From NCBI GenBank assembly GCA_963573305.1, contig OY754337.1, forward strand, positions 70,095,094-70,159,093: 64,000 bases of DNA, read 5' to 3'. Source of the DNA: Pyrrhosoma nymphula. Lineage: Eukaryota; Arthropoda; Insecta; Odonata; Coenagrionidae. Below the pieces are notes generated by a model, which saw nothing but the letters and a program-made list of their open reading frames with translations, did not search any database and was not told where the DNA came from. Below are positions 22,216-35,900 of this stretch, piece by piece. Position 1 is the stretch's first letter, and each line of letters opens with the position of its first letter. Made by a program: the position numbers and the translations under genes.

Positions 22216-22960
22216 ATAGATAGCTTGTACTCGTCTATCAAATAGCTAGTAATACTTGTCAAACAATCTAATTTTGGAGATAAATTGCAGCAATTATGGT
22301 GTGTTATTTTCCGAGTGAAAAATCATCTTTAAACCAGTTCGTATAAATGTCGGGATTCGTTTGGTGTTTTTGAGCTCGTTAGAGAATACATCGGCATGGA
22401 ACTTACGTAATATTTAAGTACTGGTGGCGGCATCGTGGGAATAGGGAGGCAGGTGATTGGAAAGAGGAGCCAGGGTAATGGCAGAAGGTGGAGAGGTGTT
22501 GGTGCGCGAAGGAGATAAGGAGCGGTAGATTGATGATAGGGCGAGATAATACACTGCGGAATCGATATGGAGAGGAGCGGCAATGAAGGGAAAAGGGTTG
22601 GAAAGGGAGGGGGCGGGTGGAGAGTGGGTGTTGGTGCGATAATTGAGTGAGATAAAGGCATTTGAGTGGGGGGGGGGGTGTCGGTTGGTGTTAAAAGGAA
22701 GAAGGGGTTTGAAGGGCATATACAGGGTGGCGAATGAAGGACGGGAGTCGCGGCGTAAACAGGAGGGCATTGTGTGTGGGGAGTTGTTGATTATGTGTGG
22801 GACCGATGTACGGACGAGATAAAGCGTGGAAATAAATTAGGGGATAATTAAAGTGGGTGGGTGAGTCGAGCGAGGGAAAGGTTGATGGGTGCACCGATAG
22901 ATGGAGGTGGGTGCGATAGGCGCCCCTGCCGCGAGTGAGGTGTTGAAGGTAAAAAGTGAG
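22216..22960. other. G-rich island
   Basis: About 22420-22960 is G/A-rich on +, with an 11-G run near 22667. Minus frames of 110-118 codons are Pro/Ser/His-rich and show no recognisable domain. I do not call a gene. Confidence 0.45.
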
Positions 22961-25900
22961 AACTCACTTGAAGCGTGGGTGCGCACTCTGTCGTGGCTGT
23001 GATGGCCGTGGAATGTTTCAAAACTCGCCGGGCTCTCGATGTGCTTTCGGCGCGATAGAAAATTGATCATTAAAATTTTCGCGAATAATTCGTGGAGTCT
23101 GGTGTAGGGTAATTAGGGCCGCGTCTTAATTTATCATCGTAGGGCTTCGAGCGTATATTTTCCGTGTTCGATTGTAAATATGAATAATTGAGTCTTGTAA
23201 TTACTCGCAGTTCAGCGGAGGGGTACATACGTTCGATGCGGTGCCATTTGCTCCTTGATTCAATTAGCCGATATTGCGTTTTCGATTTGCAATTTTTCTG
23301 CCCGTTTTGGTGTGTCTTTCTTTTTTTTAATGGTGAATTACGTTGAAGAAAAATTAGAGGTTATCTCATATATTTGGGTTTTGAGAGCGCGAACGAACTT
23401 AGCATCAACGTATTGCTTTGAAAAATCATACTTCGGTTCAGACACCGTGATTTAAAAATCTTGTTTCAAATTTTTACGCAGGGCGGTTTCGAAACTTTTA
23501 TTTTGATATTGTTAGATATAAAAATATAGTGTAACTAGGTTGAAACTGATTTTTCTGGAAAAGATTGCGGTTTGAACACTCATCTTTTGGTTTAGCTATA
23601 GCAGTTGAAACATATTGTACTTATTTTTACTTTTTATTTATTATTACTTTCATTAAGGATCAACTGTAGGCCATGAATGTGTAAATCAATGCAATTTAAC
23701 GTTATTTGAGATCTTAGTTAAAAAACTGCTATTATAGCAAATGAAAAGCTTTAATGCTTTTTTAAAATATCGAAAGTTTGAAGATGCAAAAGTAAATTTC
23801 CTTCCCGCGAAAATTCTATTATTCTGACTAATAAAAAGCGCATGTATATTCGAGGAAAAAGGGGGAAGTGTGTACCTTATTTAAATAAAATAATGTTATC
23901 ACTAATTGCCTCTCACCGGTATCTTCGTCTGAGCAATGTGATACATCCACCGCCAATGCTATCCGTTCCGTTAATCTCGTGGTAATCCACACTTACTGTG
24001 TGATTATTTTTGGAAACCTTACCAGAGATCGTCGGGCGTGGGAAACTGGAGGTTTCCAAGGGTTCATCGCGAGTTTGGAACTACAAAAATAGAATGCAGG
24101 CCCTCCCTCTTCTGCCATCACGCGGTTGTACCCTAAGAATAGGGAGCAGGGACGAGTGGCGTACTCGGAAGTCAAGGTAATGCGCGCTCGGATCGTGGCG
24201 AAATTACAGGCGTTAGGCGAGTGAGCGGCTGGGGATTATGGGCCGGGGGTGGATAGGTGCGAATGCCTGCAAGAGAGCACTTGCTGCTGCTCCCTTCCCG
24301 CCCGGTTGATGGATTGCAGAATGAGTCACGCGGTGAGTGCTCCACGCTCACAACGGCCCACTACTCCTCTTTTGGAGTTGATAGGGAGGGGGTTAGGGGC
24401 GAGGCGTGGGGGATAAGGGCATTTGAGAGGAAGAGAGGGGGTGTTAGGGATGTATAGAATGCCCAAAAGGGGTGTGGCTCAATGGGTATGGTCGCAGGGT
24501 TTATGTGATTTAGCCCTCAAAGGTTAAGATTAAGGTTGAGATAAGCTTAATTAAAGATTAGGAGGAAGGTGTGATACGATGCTGTGCGGTCGATGGATAC
24601 AACGATGGATAGCGTTATAGTGGAGGAGAATTGGAAACGAGCATCGTAGGCTTAATGACTCGCTGTAGGATGGAAGTGTAAGATATGGAAAGGAAGTTTT
24701 TATATTTGATCTTTTTTTTTTCAATTTGTTGGAACTTTAATATTTTTTGTCCTAAACTGTGTCCAAAAACGTGAAAAATTGTTCAGTTTTTTCCTTTTGT
24801 ATTCAAACAATGTATTGTTAATTTTGAAAAACTAAACCTAAAACGGACACTCCTCTGTTTTATGTCTATTCTTTGGGTATGAAAGTGGCAGATATTAATT
24901 TCTGGAGTGTGAGGAACTGCGAAAAGGTAAAATAGCTGGGGGGAATCCTGTAGACTAGATGTGGATGAAGAGCGAGAAGGATGGAGAAATTGAAGGTAAT
25001 AGCAATAGTCAAAAGAGTGCAAGGAAAGCGTTTGGGTTGATGGGGAGAATGGAATGGAAATTTTTTTCATTGGTACGGGAGCTCTGTAAACACGGCAAAC
25101 AAAAGGTTAACATTCCAATTTAGGTATTATGACAAATTGAGCCTTGGGCTACCCTGGTCGAGATATTTAAAGAACGTGGAACTCCCCTTACGCTCATTTT
25201 GGCGCACGAAGAAGCATAAGAGGAGATGGTTGAGGCCAAGTAGATAATGTAATGTGGATTCAGAAAGATGAATGTAAAGAAGTGAATACTATTAATTTAT
25301 TACTATTTCGGAACACGTTGTCTTTATCGTTTATTGTTACTGTAATTCACAGGGGCCCTACAGGTGATTACAGGTGATTGCCTAATTTACCCTTATCATT
25401 ATCCTTCTATATTGATGTAAAATATTTGATAGTCACGTGTACATCGGAGCTCAATTATGGAGTCTAAAGAAATACAACTGTGAATGTGATACCTACCCTT
25501 GCAGTTGTCAATGTACGAGCGTAGGATTTAATGTGTGCTATATCTCATGGGACTCTTAACTTATCAGGATAACGAGTATACCGCGCAGCTCATAATTTAA
25601 CGATTAAAATTTATAAAATCTCAGATGGCTACTGCGGTATTATTTTTAAAGTGTAAATGCGTATGCAGAAGCAGATTTTTTCTACATTATTTCTTAATTT
25701 TAGTTAAACTGTTTATTAGTACTAATTAATTTAGACCACCTGGCAGAGATAAGTCTTGCATGGCCCCGGAAAATTATTAAATATATACCTTTGTTGGATG
25801 CCAAGCTATTTCCCGGAAACATTTACATATTTTGCCGTAAGCTATTTCCTTATTAAACTCATAAATAAAACTTCCTTTATTCAGTGTAAAAGATTTCCAA

Positions 25901-26639
25901 AAGATTCCTGTCTCACATATAACATTCTCCCGTACCCCATTGTCTTTTAAATCCGCCGACCTTTCAGTTACGTCTTCATCCACTTTCTTTGCTGTCATCG
26001 AATGTATATCAACTGTGTTATCTCAAGCCCTATTCAGTCAAAATCTACGTCTTAAATGTCTCATTTTTCTAGATTACCTTCTAAAACATTCTTTCAGCCG
26101 GCTGTTATTTCTTTCCCCGCAAGCTATTCAGTTGCTGCCCTTTTGAACTTTCCGCTCCAATATAGGTTCATTTTTTTAGTTCTGTCTCATGCTCTTAACG
26201 TATGCTAATTTAGGTAACACATTTCTTTATCCCAATTGGGAACTACCCATCCTTCGTACTTATTACTGCCGAAATACTTTAATTTAACGACTCATTGTTT
26301 TTTTACCCTCATAAACAATTTTTCTCAAATTTCCCTCTTCATGGAAGTTGTCCAGGAATACCTATAATCGGCGATGCCAATGAAATTATTGAAGCGATGT
26401 GATTTTCATCGACCTATTTCCGGAAGTTAGATATAAAAATCGTTTTTTATTTCGGGATGTTGACAGTGCCATATTGTGAAAATCAACTAGGCAGTAGATG
26501 ATATGTAGAAAACGTGACTGCGAAGATGGATGGAGCTTTGGGAAGTGGAGCTGTGTATGGAAGCGGCGTTAAGCTGAACGACTTAAGTCATGGACTTATT
26601 GTCGCTGCAATAGGGAACTCGGGAACCGAACTACCGTGT
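22961..26639. other. No gene recognised; G-rich patch 24230-24480
   Basis: AT-rich, with a purine-rich patch at 24230-24480 on the + strand. Frames reach 95 codons without recognisable domains. The region around 25750-26150 has several open minus frames, but nothing I could place in a family. Confidence 0.35.
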
Positions 26640-27130
26640 GTTTAAATGGTGAGGCAGTAGGCATGTGGCGTGCAGCGGGAAACAAGCGAGGGGGTGGGTG
26701 ATATAGGGGTGGGAAAGGAGCTGGCATGGACGAGTGTGGTTGAGTGTGTAGCCAGAACAGAGCGTTCAGGGAGAGAGGTTTGGAGGTCGGGCAAATAAAG
26801 AGTGCTTTGCAGTAGAGCAGGTGGGAGAGAGGGATGTTTAAAGCCTTGGCGGGGGGTGGGTCCGGGGGGCGGGGAGGCCATGAGAGAGGTAAGGTGGTCG
26901 GGCGGGTCATTAGTCGCTTCCCCTTTGCTCTTCACATCGATCTCTGGCGTGGCTGCCCTTTGGCGCCGTATAGCAGTTACATCACATCGCCCCCACCTCA
27001 ACCATCTCCTCTCCTCGCCGAACCCCTACTCCATCAATGATTCGTTTTCCACCCCCACCCCCATCCCTTTCTCCAAACGGTGGACTGCCTCGGAGCTTCC
27101 TCACCTTTTTCCACCTCTCTCTCTCTTTCC
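26640..27130. other. G-rich island joined to a C-rich one
   Basis: 26650-26900 is G-rich on + and switches to C-rich at 26980-27130. Frames up to 119 codons overlap on both strands. The only island where the strand bias flips within a few hundred bases. Confidence 0.4.
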
Positions 27131-30100
27131 TCTCTCATAATGCAGCTTTTATCGTCGATGCTCTTGTTTTGATTTATATTTTTTTCCAATTTTTTCCTCT
27201 CTCGCTTGATATTTTCTCCACGACGTGGTACATGCACCTTAATATGATCACGGGTACCGTTTACGTCCCGGTGCCCTATCCTCTGCCTCCCGCGCATTTC
27301 GGTGTCCCGGAAGTCGAGTCCTTTTTTAATTACTCGTCTAAAAAAATTGGTGTAGATATACTTAATTTACTTTAAAATGTACTACCTCTCTTTTCCTCAC
27401 AAATGCAATATCGTTGCTGTGATAGCTATTCCTTGTCGTAGGCACTTGTTTTGCTCGGTGCCACTTAGATGACATTCATGATCCACGGCTCTCTTGCAGA
27501 AATCGCAGTCATCTGATTTTGATTCCTAATTGTTAGTAATGCGAGATATAACAAACTATACTGGAAGCAATCTATTAACAATGATTAAGCTTTTTAGCAT
27601 ATCTTAGTTTCTATGAACGCTTGGGTTGAGAGGAATTAATACCAGCTTTGAACTGATATAATTGATACTCAGGTGGACTAATTTTTTTTATCAAACTCCC
27701 TGGGTGTAGTTACGTAGTACTTCTGTGGAAAAACGTCTCTTTTTCCCGCTCCCGTTTAGGTGCGATTATTAGGTACTAGTAACGCTTACTTTTTGGTTTC
27801 CTTCTATTTTATATCATTCCTGCTTCAATTTTTTCTGTTATACTCGTAGTTATCAGGAATTCCCGAATAAAACCATGCGTCTATCATAATACATTTATAT
27901 ACATTTAAAGTAATATGAATTCATATTTCGGATAAGGCTCCACGACAGATGATTTTTACTTGCCTGCTTAGGATATTTTTGCGATAGCATTTTTTTGCTT
28001 TATCTAGTGTCTTGTTAGAATCTGTCCATATAAGCTCGCAGTTTCATGTATGAACTTCTTTATCCTGGTACTTTCTATGAATGTTGTGAGAATTATTTCT
28101 TTTTAAAATATTATGCTTTTTAATGCTCCACTTTGTGCCAACGAAGATGCGATTTAAAGAGGATAGAGGGGTCAATCCCTTGTAACTGGCGTCAAAACGC
28201 TTCGATTAATCGGTATGTGACTGTTGTTCCTCCCAAAAAATCAAGAGGGAATATTTGGCATGGAAGCAAAAAATAATAGAATGCCGCAAGTCAGCATTTC
28301 TTTTCTGTGGAATTTTTCTGCCGCAGTTTACGATTTTTCCTTTTGTAATCGACGATAGGTACTCACGAAGTCCGCTGTGCTATCGAATGACCAGGTTACA
28401 GTTAGGTACACTGTTTGGGTCATAGCCGTAAATACCTGCAAAACACGCCTTGTTTTTCTTGCCTTGGAGAGGGCCGATAGGTGTTTGGGTGGTACACGTA
28501 AAATTGTTCATCCTCTGTGCCAGTAAACTTTGGGACGGTCGTATTCACGGGAATTACATGGAAAGCAGTCGGCTTGTTTCTCTTTGTTTAAAAAAGTATT
28601 CTCGCAGAATCGCACAACGAATATTTTACGATCTACTTTCCGGTTCACCCTTATAATTAATCGCCAGTGATAAAAAGAAACTCATGTGTTTTTGATTAGT
28701 GATTTTTATAAAAATGATCATTCTAGTCTACCAGTTCTCATGCTCGCTGTGGTTTATCTGGTGGAGGAAAACAGATCGAAAAATATATACCTATTTATTA
28801 TTTTTTAGTAGCTTAGAGTAGTTAGATTTGTCCGCACCCGAAATTATGATTGAAATTTTTATTTTATTATTGAATTTATTGGTTACTGCCGATCATTGTA
28901 AGTTCTTTTTGATATCGTTTCATTTTTTATTTTCACACATCTCCACTAGGTTCTTATCTCACTGTCCTCTTTTCGTGCTTTACCACGTTCCTCCGTTACT
29001 GTCTTTCCCTTCTCGTTCCTTTCTCGTTTCTGCCTTTTTCACTTCGGCTTTTCTCCCATTTCCTCCATCTCCTCTTGGCTTCTTTCACCCTCCCCATCCT
29101 CGTAGTCATTAGCCGGCTGCGAAGCCAAATGTTCAGGGCATTACTTTCTTCCTCTTGTGATTCTGGTGCTTTGGAGTTACCTCGCCTGTTAATAGCGGAG
29201 GTCTTCTGCTTTCCGCCGTGGAAGCCTATTGATGTGAGGACGATCTTGTTATTGCAATTGGTTCCTCCATGCGCTGTTGCTTTCACTCTCCTGATATATT
29301 TTGGATTTCTCTCTCTCTATTTACCTTTTTCCTTCGAATTCGGGCTCAAAAAATCATTCAAACGGGCTCGAAGGATTTTTAGCCAAATAATGAGGGTGAG
29401 ATCAAATCGATCCCGTAAGTTTTCTTTTGGCCGATTTCTGGTGGAAGAAATGTATTCACACATAATCATGGCGAACCAAACTTGTCTGGGCAAAGACTGG
29501 CCTCTTTTAATATATGTATTTTGTCTGGTAGTTATAAATGATATCGCTTGAGTTTTAAGAAGAAATAATTAAGCTTATGCTTTGAGATACAGGTTAATAA
29601 ATGGATAACCACGCTGGTAATGGATGGGGACTATACTATATGAAGAACTATTAGGGTTTTTACATGCCTAAAATATTCTCATAGTCTACCTCTATTTATT
29701 TAGTATATAAATTGGGACAAAACAGATTGTAAGCGATCCGTTAGATTCGTTTGACTTCGGAGCTGTTTATTTACTATTCCAATTAATCTTTAAAATTAAT
29801 AGTTCATTGTAATAGCCTGTATGGAATCATCTTAAGTCTTCTTGTTAGAACGCTTAATTATTAGCCTGCAAGTTTGAGCCTAAATCTCACTAAATGACTC
29901 AGTCATTTCGATTTGAAACTCATGTTGAAGTAATCCGCTTGTTGGATTTTCCACGCCCCATCCTTCAGTTTACAGGAGAAATTAAGCGTCTTTGAAGTGA
30001 ATTAAGTTGATTTTTGATCAGTATTGTGAGAGAATTGAAATTTTGCAATTTTATCTAAACTTCATAGAACTTCACTCCGGAACCTTTTAAATCTTAACTT

Positions 30101-31290
30101 GATAGCTAATTTCCCTACGTCACACTCTTCATGGCTCTCAATGTCGTTATTTGTGCCCTGTATTATTGCCAGCTTCACAGAGGTGGCTAGTGATTAAATC
30201 GGCCGTCGGACGATTGTTGTTTAAGTGTTGATGGAGTGGAAATTACCGAGGAAGTGGGGATACGGTGTTATCTCTGTAAATGTGAGTCTATCAATTCGCC
30301 AGTGTGTCACGCGTTTGCAACACCTAGCCATGTTTTTTTTAAGATCCTGAGTAGGAGAACTCTTTTTTGTGTCCAACTATTGCCAATTGTGGTAGATGCT
30401 ACACATATTAAATTTTTAAATTGTTAAGTTGCATTACCTGCTATTCAATTTACTACGCTGGTGACTGCATTATGGATGGGAAAAGGAGATGGTTGAGTAA
30501 GAAAAATCGTGGGAAAAACAAAGTGCCAAATCCGCTGGGAGATATGGGACCAATATTAGCGTTGAACTATGAGTGCTTGAATTATATCTTGAGGAATAGG
30601 GCACTTATTTGAGTACCTTTTAGGATAGGATTGTCAAGATATTAAGAGAAGAATGGTATTAGCGAAAGGTGTGATAGAGGGAAAGGAATGTATGCATTAG
30701 TCTTTTGTGAGAAACGGAAAATATTAATGTCTTTGGTTTGGATTGTAGTATAATGATAACATTCATTAAAATTAGCTTCGTAACAAAATTATGCTCTAAG
30801 GCGGGAAGATTTCAAGGTGGTTTAAGGAAGGACTGGAAAGAAAGCTGGATATAGAGGACGATAAAAATGGATCTGGTATGATGGGATACCCGATGAGGGA
30901 GGGCGGAATTAACTTTCGGATAACATACGTACCTAAGCATAAAGGTGGATGAAGGAGTTATTGATTGGCCGTGGAACTAAAGGGATTAGCGTAAGAAAAG
31001 AATTTTCGGTGAGTTGAAAGACAGAAAGTGAGAAAGAATATTTTGGACGGTTCAAAGAGGGAATCGAGTTTAATTTTTTTTTTAGAAATAAACTAATATT
31101 TTACGATTTAGTGTCCATATCCTGTAATAGTGCTTTAAAAGTCATTTTCCTGCCTAATTTATAATAATTAATTCGTGGTTATTGTAATTAAAATTCACAG
31201 GTTTGTTGATATTTGTCATATTAGTGTACCCGATATAAACTAAAATGTACAGTGTAGTTATCACCAAATTTGTTAACAATTGTTATTTTT
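27131..31290. other. No gene recognised
   Basis: AT-rich sequence without recognisable repeats. The longest frame is 158 codons on + at 29075-29551; it is Leu/Phe/Ser-rich and resembles no family I know. It may be part of a large intron or intergenic space. Confidence 0.3.
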
Positions 31291-31440
31291 CTGTTTATAC
31301 CTGTCTATGTTGCTAATTTTGTTTAATGGTTTTCAATTAGCCCTGAGGATTGCAATAAATTTGCCGAAACGTTGGCAGTGAAGTAAAATAATTGTATCTG
31401 ACCAAAACTCAATAAGTTAAAAGAAGAGGCTAATTTATAA
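31291..31440 (+). mobile_element. PLE 3'-end relic with a hammerhead-like motif
   Basis: CTGAGGA (a match to CTGANGA) is at 31343-31349, then T, a stem GCAA/TTGC (31352-31355 and 31361-31364) closed by a T-C mismatch, GAAA at 31366-31369 and CGTTGGC. AGTAAAATAATTG follows. The CCGAAACGTTGGC string is a common signature of PLE 3' ends. No coding part survives. Confidence 0.5.
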
Positions 31441-31784
31441 TATTCGGTGCACGCTAACCGTCAAATGGCAAATAATTTACGTTAATGTGTTATTGATTGT
31501 GAAAATAGGTTTCTTATAGACTTGAGACTTCCGTTTAGTTAAGTTGACGGGAGCGTTATCGCTGATAGAGAGTATACACATCGGTTATCTACTGAGAAAA
31601 TATTTAGCCAGACATGATTAAACAAGGCGATTGTGTAGCAGTTTTAATCTTCCATTCACAACTAACCTACGAGCCATAAACCGTACAACCGATGGACCTT
31701 ATGTAACGGAAATAATTAATCGCATCATCGAATCAACCGTGGATTAAGTCAATGAAAGTTCTAGTAACGTTTTTTCCCATTTGT

Positions 31785-32770
31785 CGCTGAGCGCTAGAAA
31801 ATCCTACCCTTTCGAATTCTTTTTCCCGTAACGCCCCTATTAACTCGATTCCCCATCGGCTCTCGAGTTCGAAGACTCTTGTTTAATAAAAGCGTTGGAC
31901 CCATTCCCTCTCTGGCTAGGCATTCTTCTGCCGGACCGAGAGCCTTGTTAAGGTTTACGCGCAACGTGGAGCCCTCCCCTCTCGCTGTGTCTGGTTTAGC
32001 TCCGTTTTGCTGCCCCGTTGGGAGAGCATCATTCTGCCATTTCTGCCCAATTCCTGTCGAACGGACGGCGCGAAACTTCCAAGGGACGGTGAAGGTTTGG
32101 TGGGGGTGAGGCGTTTTGGCAGGAATGGAATCGCGGGACTCATCGGGGAGATTGGGTATTTGGCGTGTGTTCTGGCCGGGAAATGGTGGCGGGAGGTGGT
32201 CGATCCTTACTTCCCCGTACCTACTACAGCCATTCGCTCCGAAACGCTTGCCTCTCTCTCGCTCAGTGGCCAATACCTTTCCAGTCCCGTGCTGCCCTGG
32301 CTGGCCATCCCGCGAAGGTGCCCCTTGGGAATGCAATTAGGGAAAGAGGCGGGAGTGGGTCGGTGGGGACGTGAATTGGCGGGGAAGTGTGATACGCCGT
32401 GTCACGGCGCCCTTTTCGACGAGCCGTCGTGACGTTGATAAGGGAAGATGTGTCCATGTGTTGGGTGTTTCGGCGAATGCATACGTGTGAATGCTAAGCC
32501 ATACTCTCCTGTTCCCCTTTCCCCAATGGCCAGGCCTCCCAACCTCCCGCAGTATCGCATCGGTTCATACCCGTGCATCTTCCCATGTAACACCCTCCAT
32601 TACGCTGCTTTCCCCCCTTGCCGCCACCCTCTTGATCATTCCACCCGCTGTGCTTCCTCACGCAGGTACTTGGGATAGGCAGAGACTCTATCAAACAGGG
32701 TACATACATCCGGAAGCGGTGACTAAACCCTAAAACCGTCCATCCGCCCTATATCTCTGTTACTACCTCT
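31785..32770. other. GC/CpG-rich patch (possible regulatory region or gene end)
   Basis: Base composition and CpG density are well above the flanks for almost 1 kb. Frames are open on both strands and in several phases: 180 codons on - at 31794-32336 and 141 codons on + at 32007-32432. This follows from the composition, and none has a recognisable domain. A promoter-associated island or a first exon is possible but not shown. Confidence 0.35.
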
Positions 32771-32809
32771 CGCATACCCTGGCAAGTGAAAAAATAACAT
32801 TTTTGATAA

Positions 32810-32900
32810 ATGATGTGTCGCTTTGTAATTTCCGCTCATTTTTATTCTCGCCGACCATGGTTTCGACATGCAATGTCGTTATCAAGGTATTTTACATCGA
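32810..32900 (-). mobile_element. PLE 3'-end relic with a hammerhead-like motif
   Basis: On the minus strand: TTGATAA core (32879-32885), C, GACAT/ATGTC stem (32873-32877 with 32865-32869, all five pairs), GAAA, CCATGGTC (32853-32860), then an AATAAAAATGAGCGGAAAT tail that parallels the tail of the PLE at 11.45 kb. The core differs from CTGANGA at two positions. Confidence 0.6.
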
Positions 32901-35900
32901 AAACATAATCGATCAGAATAAAATAGTTGAAATTATTAGGTGATATATCATTAAATGTGATTTACTTCCTCATAGTAAAGCCTGAAACTTTATCTCGTTA
33001 CTTTATTTGACCTTATGCCAAACTCCTCATAATTATCGACCATATCAACTCCGTAATTATCTGATGAATTAGATTATTTCCTGATGCGGTATAATTTAGC
33101 GGGAAATTACTTCACAAACTGATTAGATGATCATTCATCGGGTCTAAGCAACGTCTATCTTGGTGTCTTGAGTCAGGGCTAGACTTTCATCTCAGTAAGC
33201 GCATAATCGAACTTTCTGTGATAGAAATCAAATCAATACCAATGTGTATAGTGGGGAAGTGCTTATATGTCTAGTGGGTGATTACAATTTCTCCGAGGCT
33301 CAGAGTTAACACACATGACTAAGGAAATTGCTGGTTGAATAATTTTCATAATTACACGTTGTTGGGTATTATTTCATTCTTACAATATATCATTGCAGCA
33401 GAAAAAAAGAAAATAAAAGATGAGGGATTTCGAAGAGACTGGCATTAAAATTCCTTCGTCCCGCTCACCATTAATGACTGCAGCAATAAATGAGCGGGAC
33501 CCTAGTCCGTGAAAACAGTTCAACTTTTATTTATTTATTATCTCACACAAAAAACGGCACAATGGCTAGTTACATTGGTTGATTTAATAAAATGAATTAA
33601 CATAGAAGTACAATAAAGAACGGCGTGAAGAATAAAACATTAACCAAATTAACACAACAGTAAAGTTAACTCCAAATTGGGGTTCCTTTACCTAAGTACC
33701 GTTTGATTAAAGATTGAAATTTGTTGGGTGTGGAGAAGAGGTCATTTTCGTCTCCCTCTCCCATTTCCTTTTCCTTTTAATTTACTATCTTTACGGCAAG
33801 TGCTCAAGCATCCCATGTCACACATACTGGGAATGGCTCGCAGGGAATTATATGGATTTCTTAGGTCCTTAGTAGATTGTAGCTTGACCGGTGCAGTGAT
33901 GAAGGCGCCAAACTGTTTTCATTCCTTATCTTCTTCGTTCGTTTTCCTCTCTTACTTCTTCATTTTTTATCTTTATATCGTTCCACTCCGTCTCCAACTG
34001 TACACTCAGTCCTCATTTACAGAGGCTTCACCCCGACAAACTTTAGAAATGGGTTAAGTACCTTAAGGCAAAATATGCATTCGTTTGTGTGAGAAATAAT
34101 TTTTATCTGATTCTTAGATACCAACCAAAGGGATAATGGAACCGACTTATTTTCATATGACGGGTCTGATGGGACTATTGACTATGAACCAGGTGTCTTG
34201 AGTTTTCAGCGGGGGAAAATTTTGAAGGGTAGTATTCCCCCATGCCCTCCTATCGAATAGTCAGTCAAGGAATAATAACTCTGTTACTGTGTGGAGCATC
34301 TCGCCATAAACCTGGGAAGGTGGAAATTTGAACTGTCGAAAATAGTTGGAAAGGAAAACGTTGATTTTATGTTTTTGATATCATTCAAATATAGTATGAG
34401 TGCCAATATTTGGTCGTGACCGTTCATGTATCATCATGGTCTTAGCTGTAACAGCATATGCATCGATAATTTTCATGAAAAAAAACCCTGTAAATATTCT
34501 GTTCTTGACACCTGCTTTGTTAGAAAATAGATAATAAAAAAGTCTCGTAAGCGGATGGAGCAAATCAGAGCTTTGGTAATAAAGTAATGTTTTGGTAAAA
34601 CATTGATTACTTACCTCCCTCTCGACGCATGTTCATTTCTTTCTCAACATTGGAATTTGTCTTAGAAATGTCTCTGCTGTGTAAAGAGCTTTGTTTTATT
34701 TAATTTATGCATTGAAGGATTGTCAGTTTTATGCTTGAGAACTAAGGATGCTTTTTCAAATGTTATAATCAGAAGTCCAAGGTTTTGTATTGGAATGACT
34801 ACTTGCTCAGAGATTTGAACGATTTGGAGGTTTGCTTATTCTTTTTTTAACGTATTTCTCTTAGAAATGCCTCAAATGCGAGAAATTTCATGCGAATAAT
34901 TTTTTTAGCTCGCGAACTTCAGTTTTTGACTTAAATAATATTTTGTGCAACGCAGTTAATTTTTTGTCAACAAGAAAAATCGGATATACGTTGCGTTTCA
35001 ACTGGTTTCAAATTCCCATAGAATTAGGGTGTGGACGGTAAAATACTAAAAATATAATTACACGAGAAATTCATGGTGCGAATTACTGAAACAAAAACAG
35101 CGTTAGACTCTCTTTAAATTGAAAGAGTGAAGGGGATCCAAGGTTTAAATACGTCTCACGTTTTGATTTTACGGGCTTGAATGCATATGAGGCCAGGAAC
35201 TTGGTCAATTTTTTATAAATCATCATCGGTCCGTAGAGGTCATCAAATTTCAAGCAGAGCTGCGTATTGTTCAGCGGAGTTATATTGAAATGGTATTTCT
35301 GAAAAAGAATATTCAATGTAGAATATTTGAGTCTTCCTGTCTCCTAAAAAACTACGATGGTTTTGAGGTATGAATATGAGGTGAATGTTGAATGTAACAT
35401 GATATAGGTATTCCCGAGGAAAATGATAAAATTATTTTCTTGCACATTCAATAAAGGCAACATTTTAAAATAAAAAGTATTAATTACTGTGTTTTGGAAG
35501 CCTTTGATATTGAATTTAATCGGTTTAATTTTATGCTAGATCAATATATCTAATAGCCTTATGAATACAAGAAATAATTCAAAGCTATTTATATTTGGCA
35601 GTTTTTGTAAGTATGCTAGAAATTTATGCGTAAATAAATGTTAAAAATATAAAAAAAAATATTTGAAATATGTATTATCTTTGTTCAAAGTTCCTTTCCT
35701 TTGATCTGCTATTTTAAGACTTTGACAGGCTTTATAATCACTTTGTCAAAAAACTGTAATTGTTCAGTCGAAGTTCCCTTGCATGGTGTGCGCCGATTAA
35801 TTTGAATTTCGTTCCGGTTGGGAATCTCTTTCCTCCCTAATTGAAGTTCTCGCTTAAAATCAAAAGGTATTCCAATTACTCGAGAGCCGAATAGAATGGA

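Noticed and set aside
29075..29551. 158-codon + frame with hydrophobic stretches
   Set aside because: Leu/Phe/Ser-rich composition matches the pyrimidine-rich DNA; no domain and no neighbouring exon signals were recognised.
31794..32336. 180-codon minus-strand frame, the longest in the window
   Set aside because: It lies in a GC-rich patch where frames are open on both strands, has no recognisable domain, and shows no splice or promoter context that I can defend.
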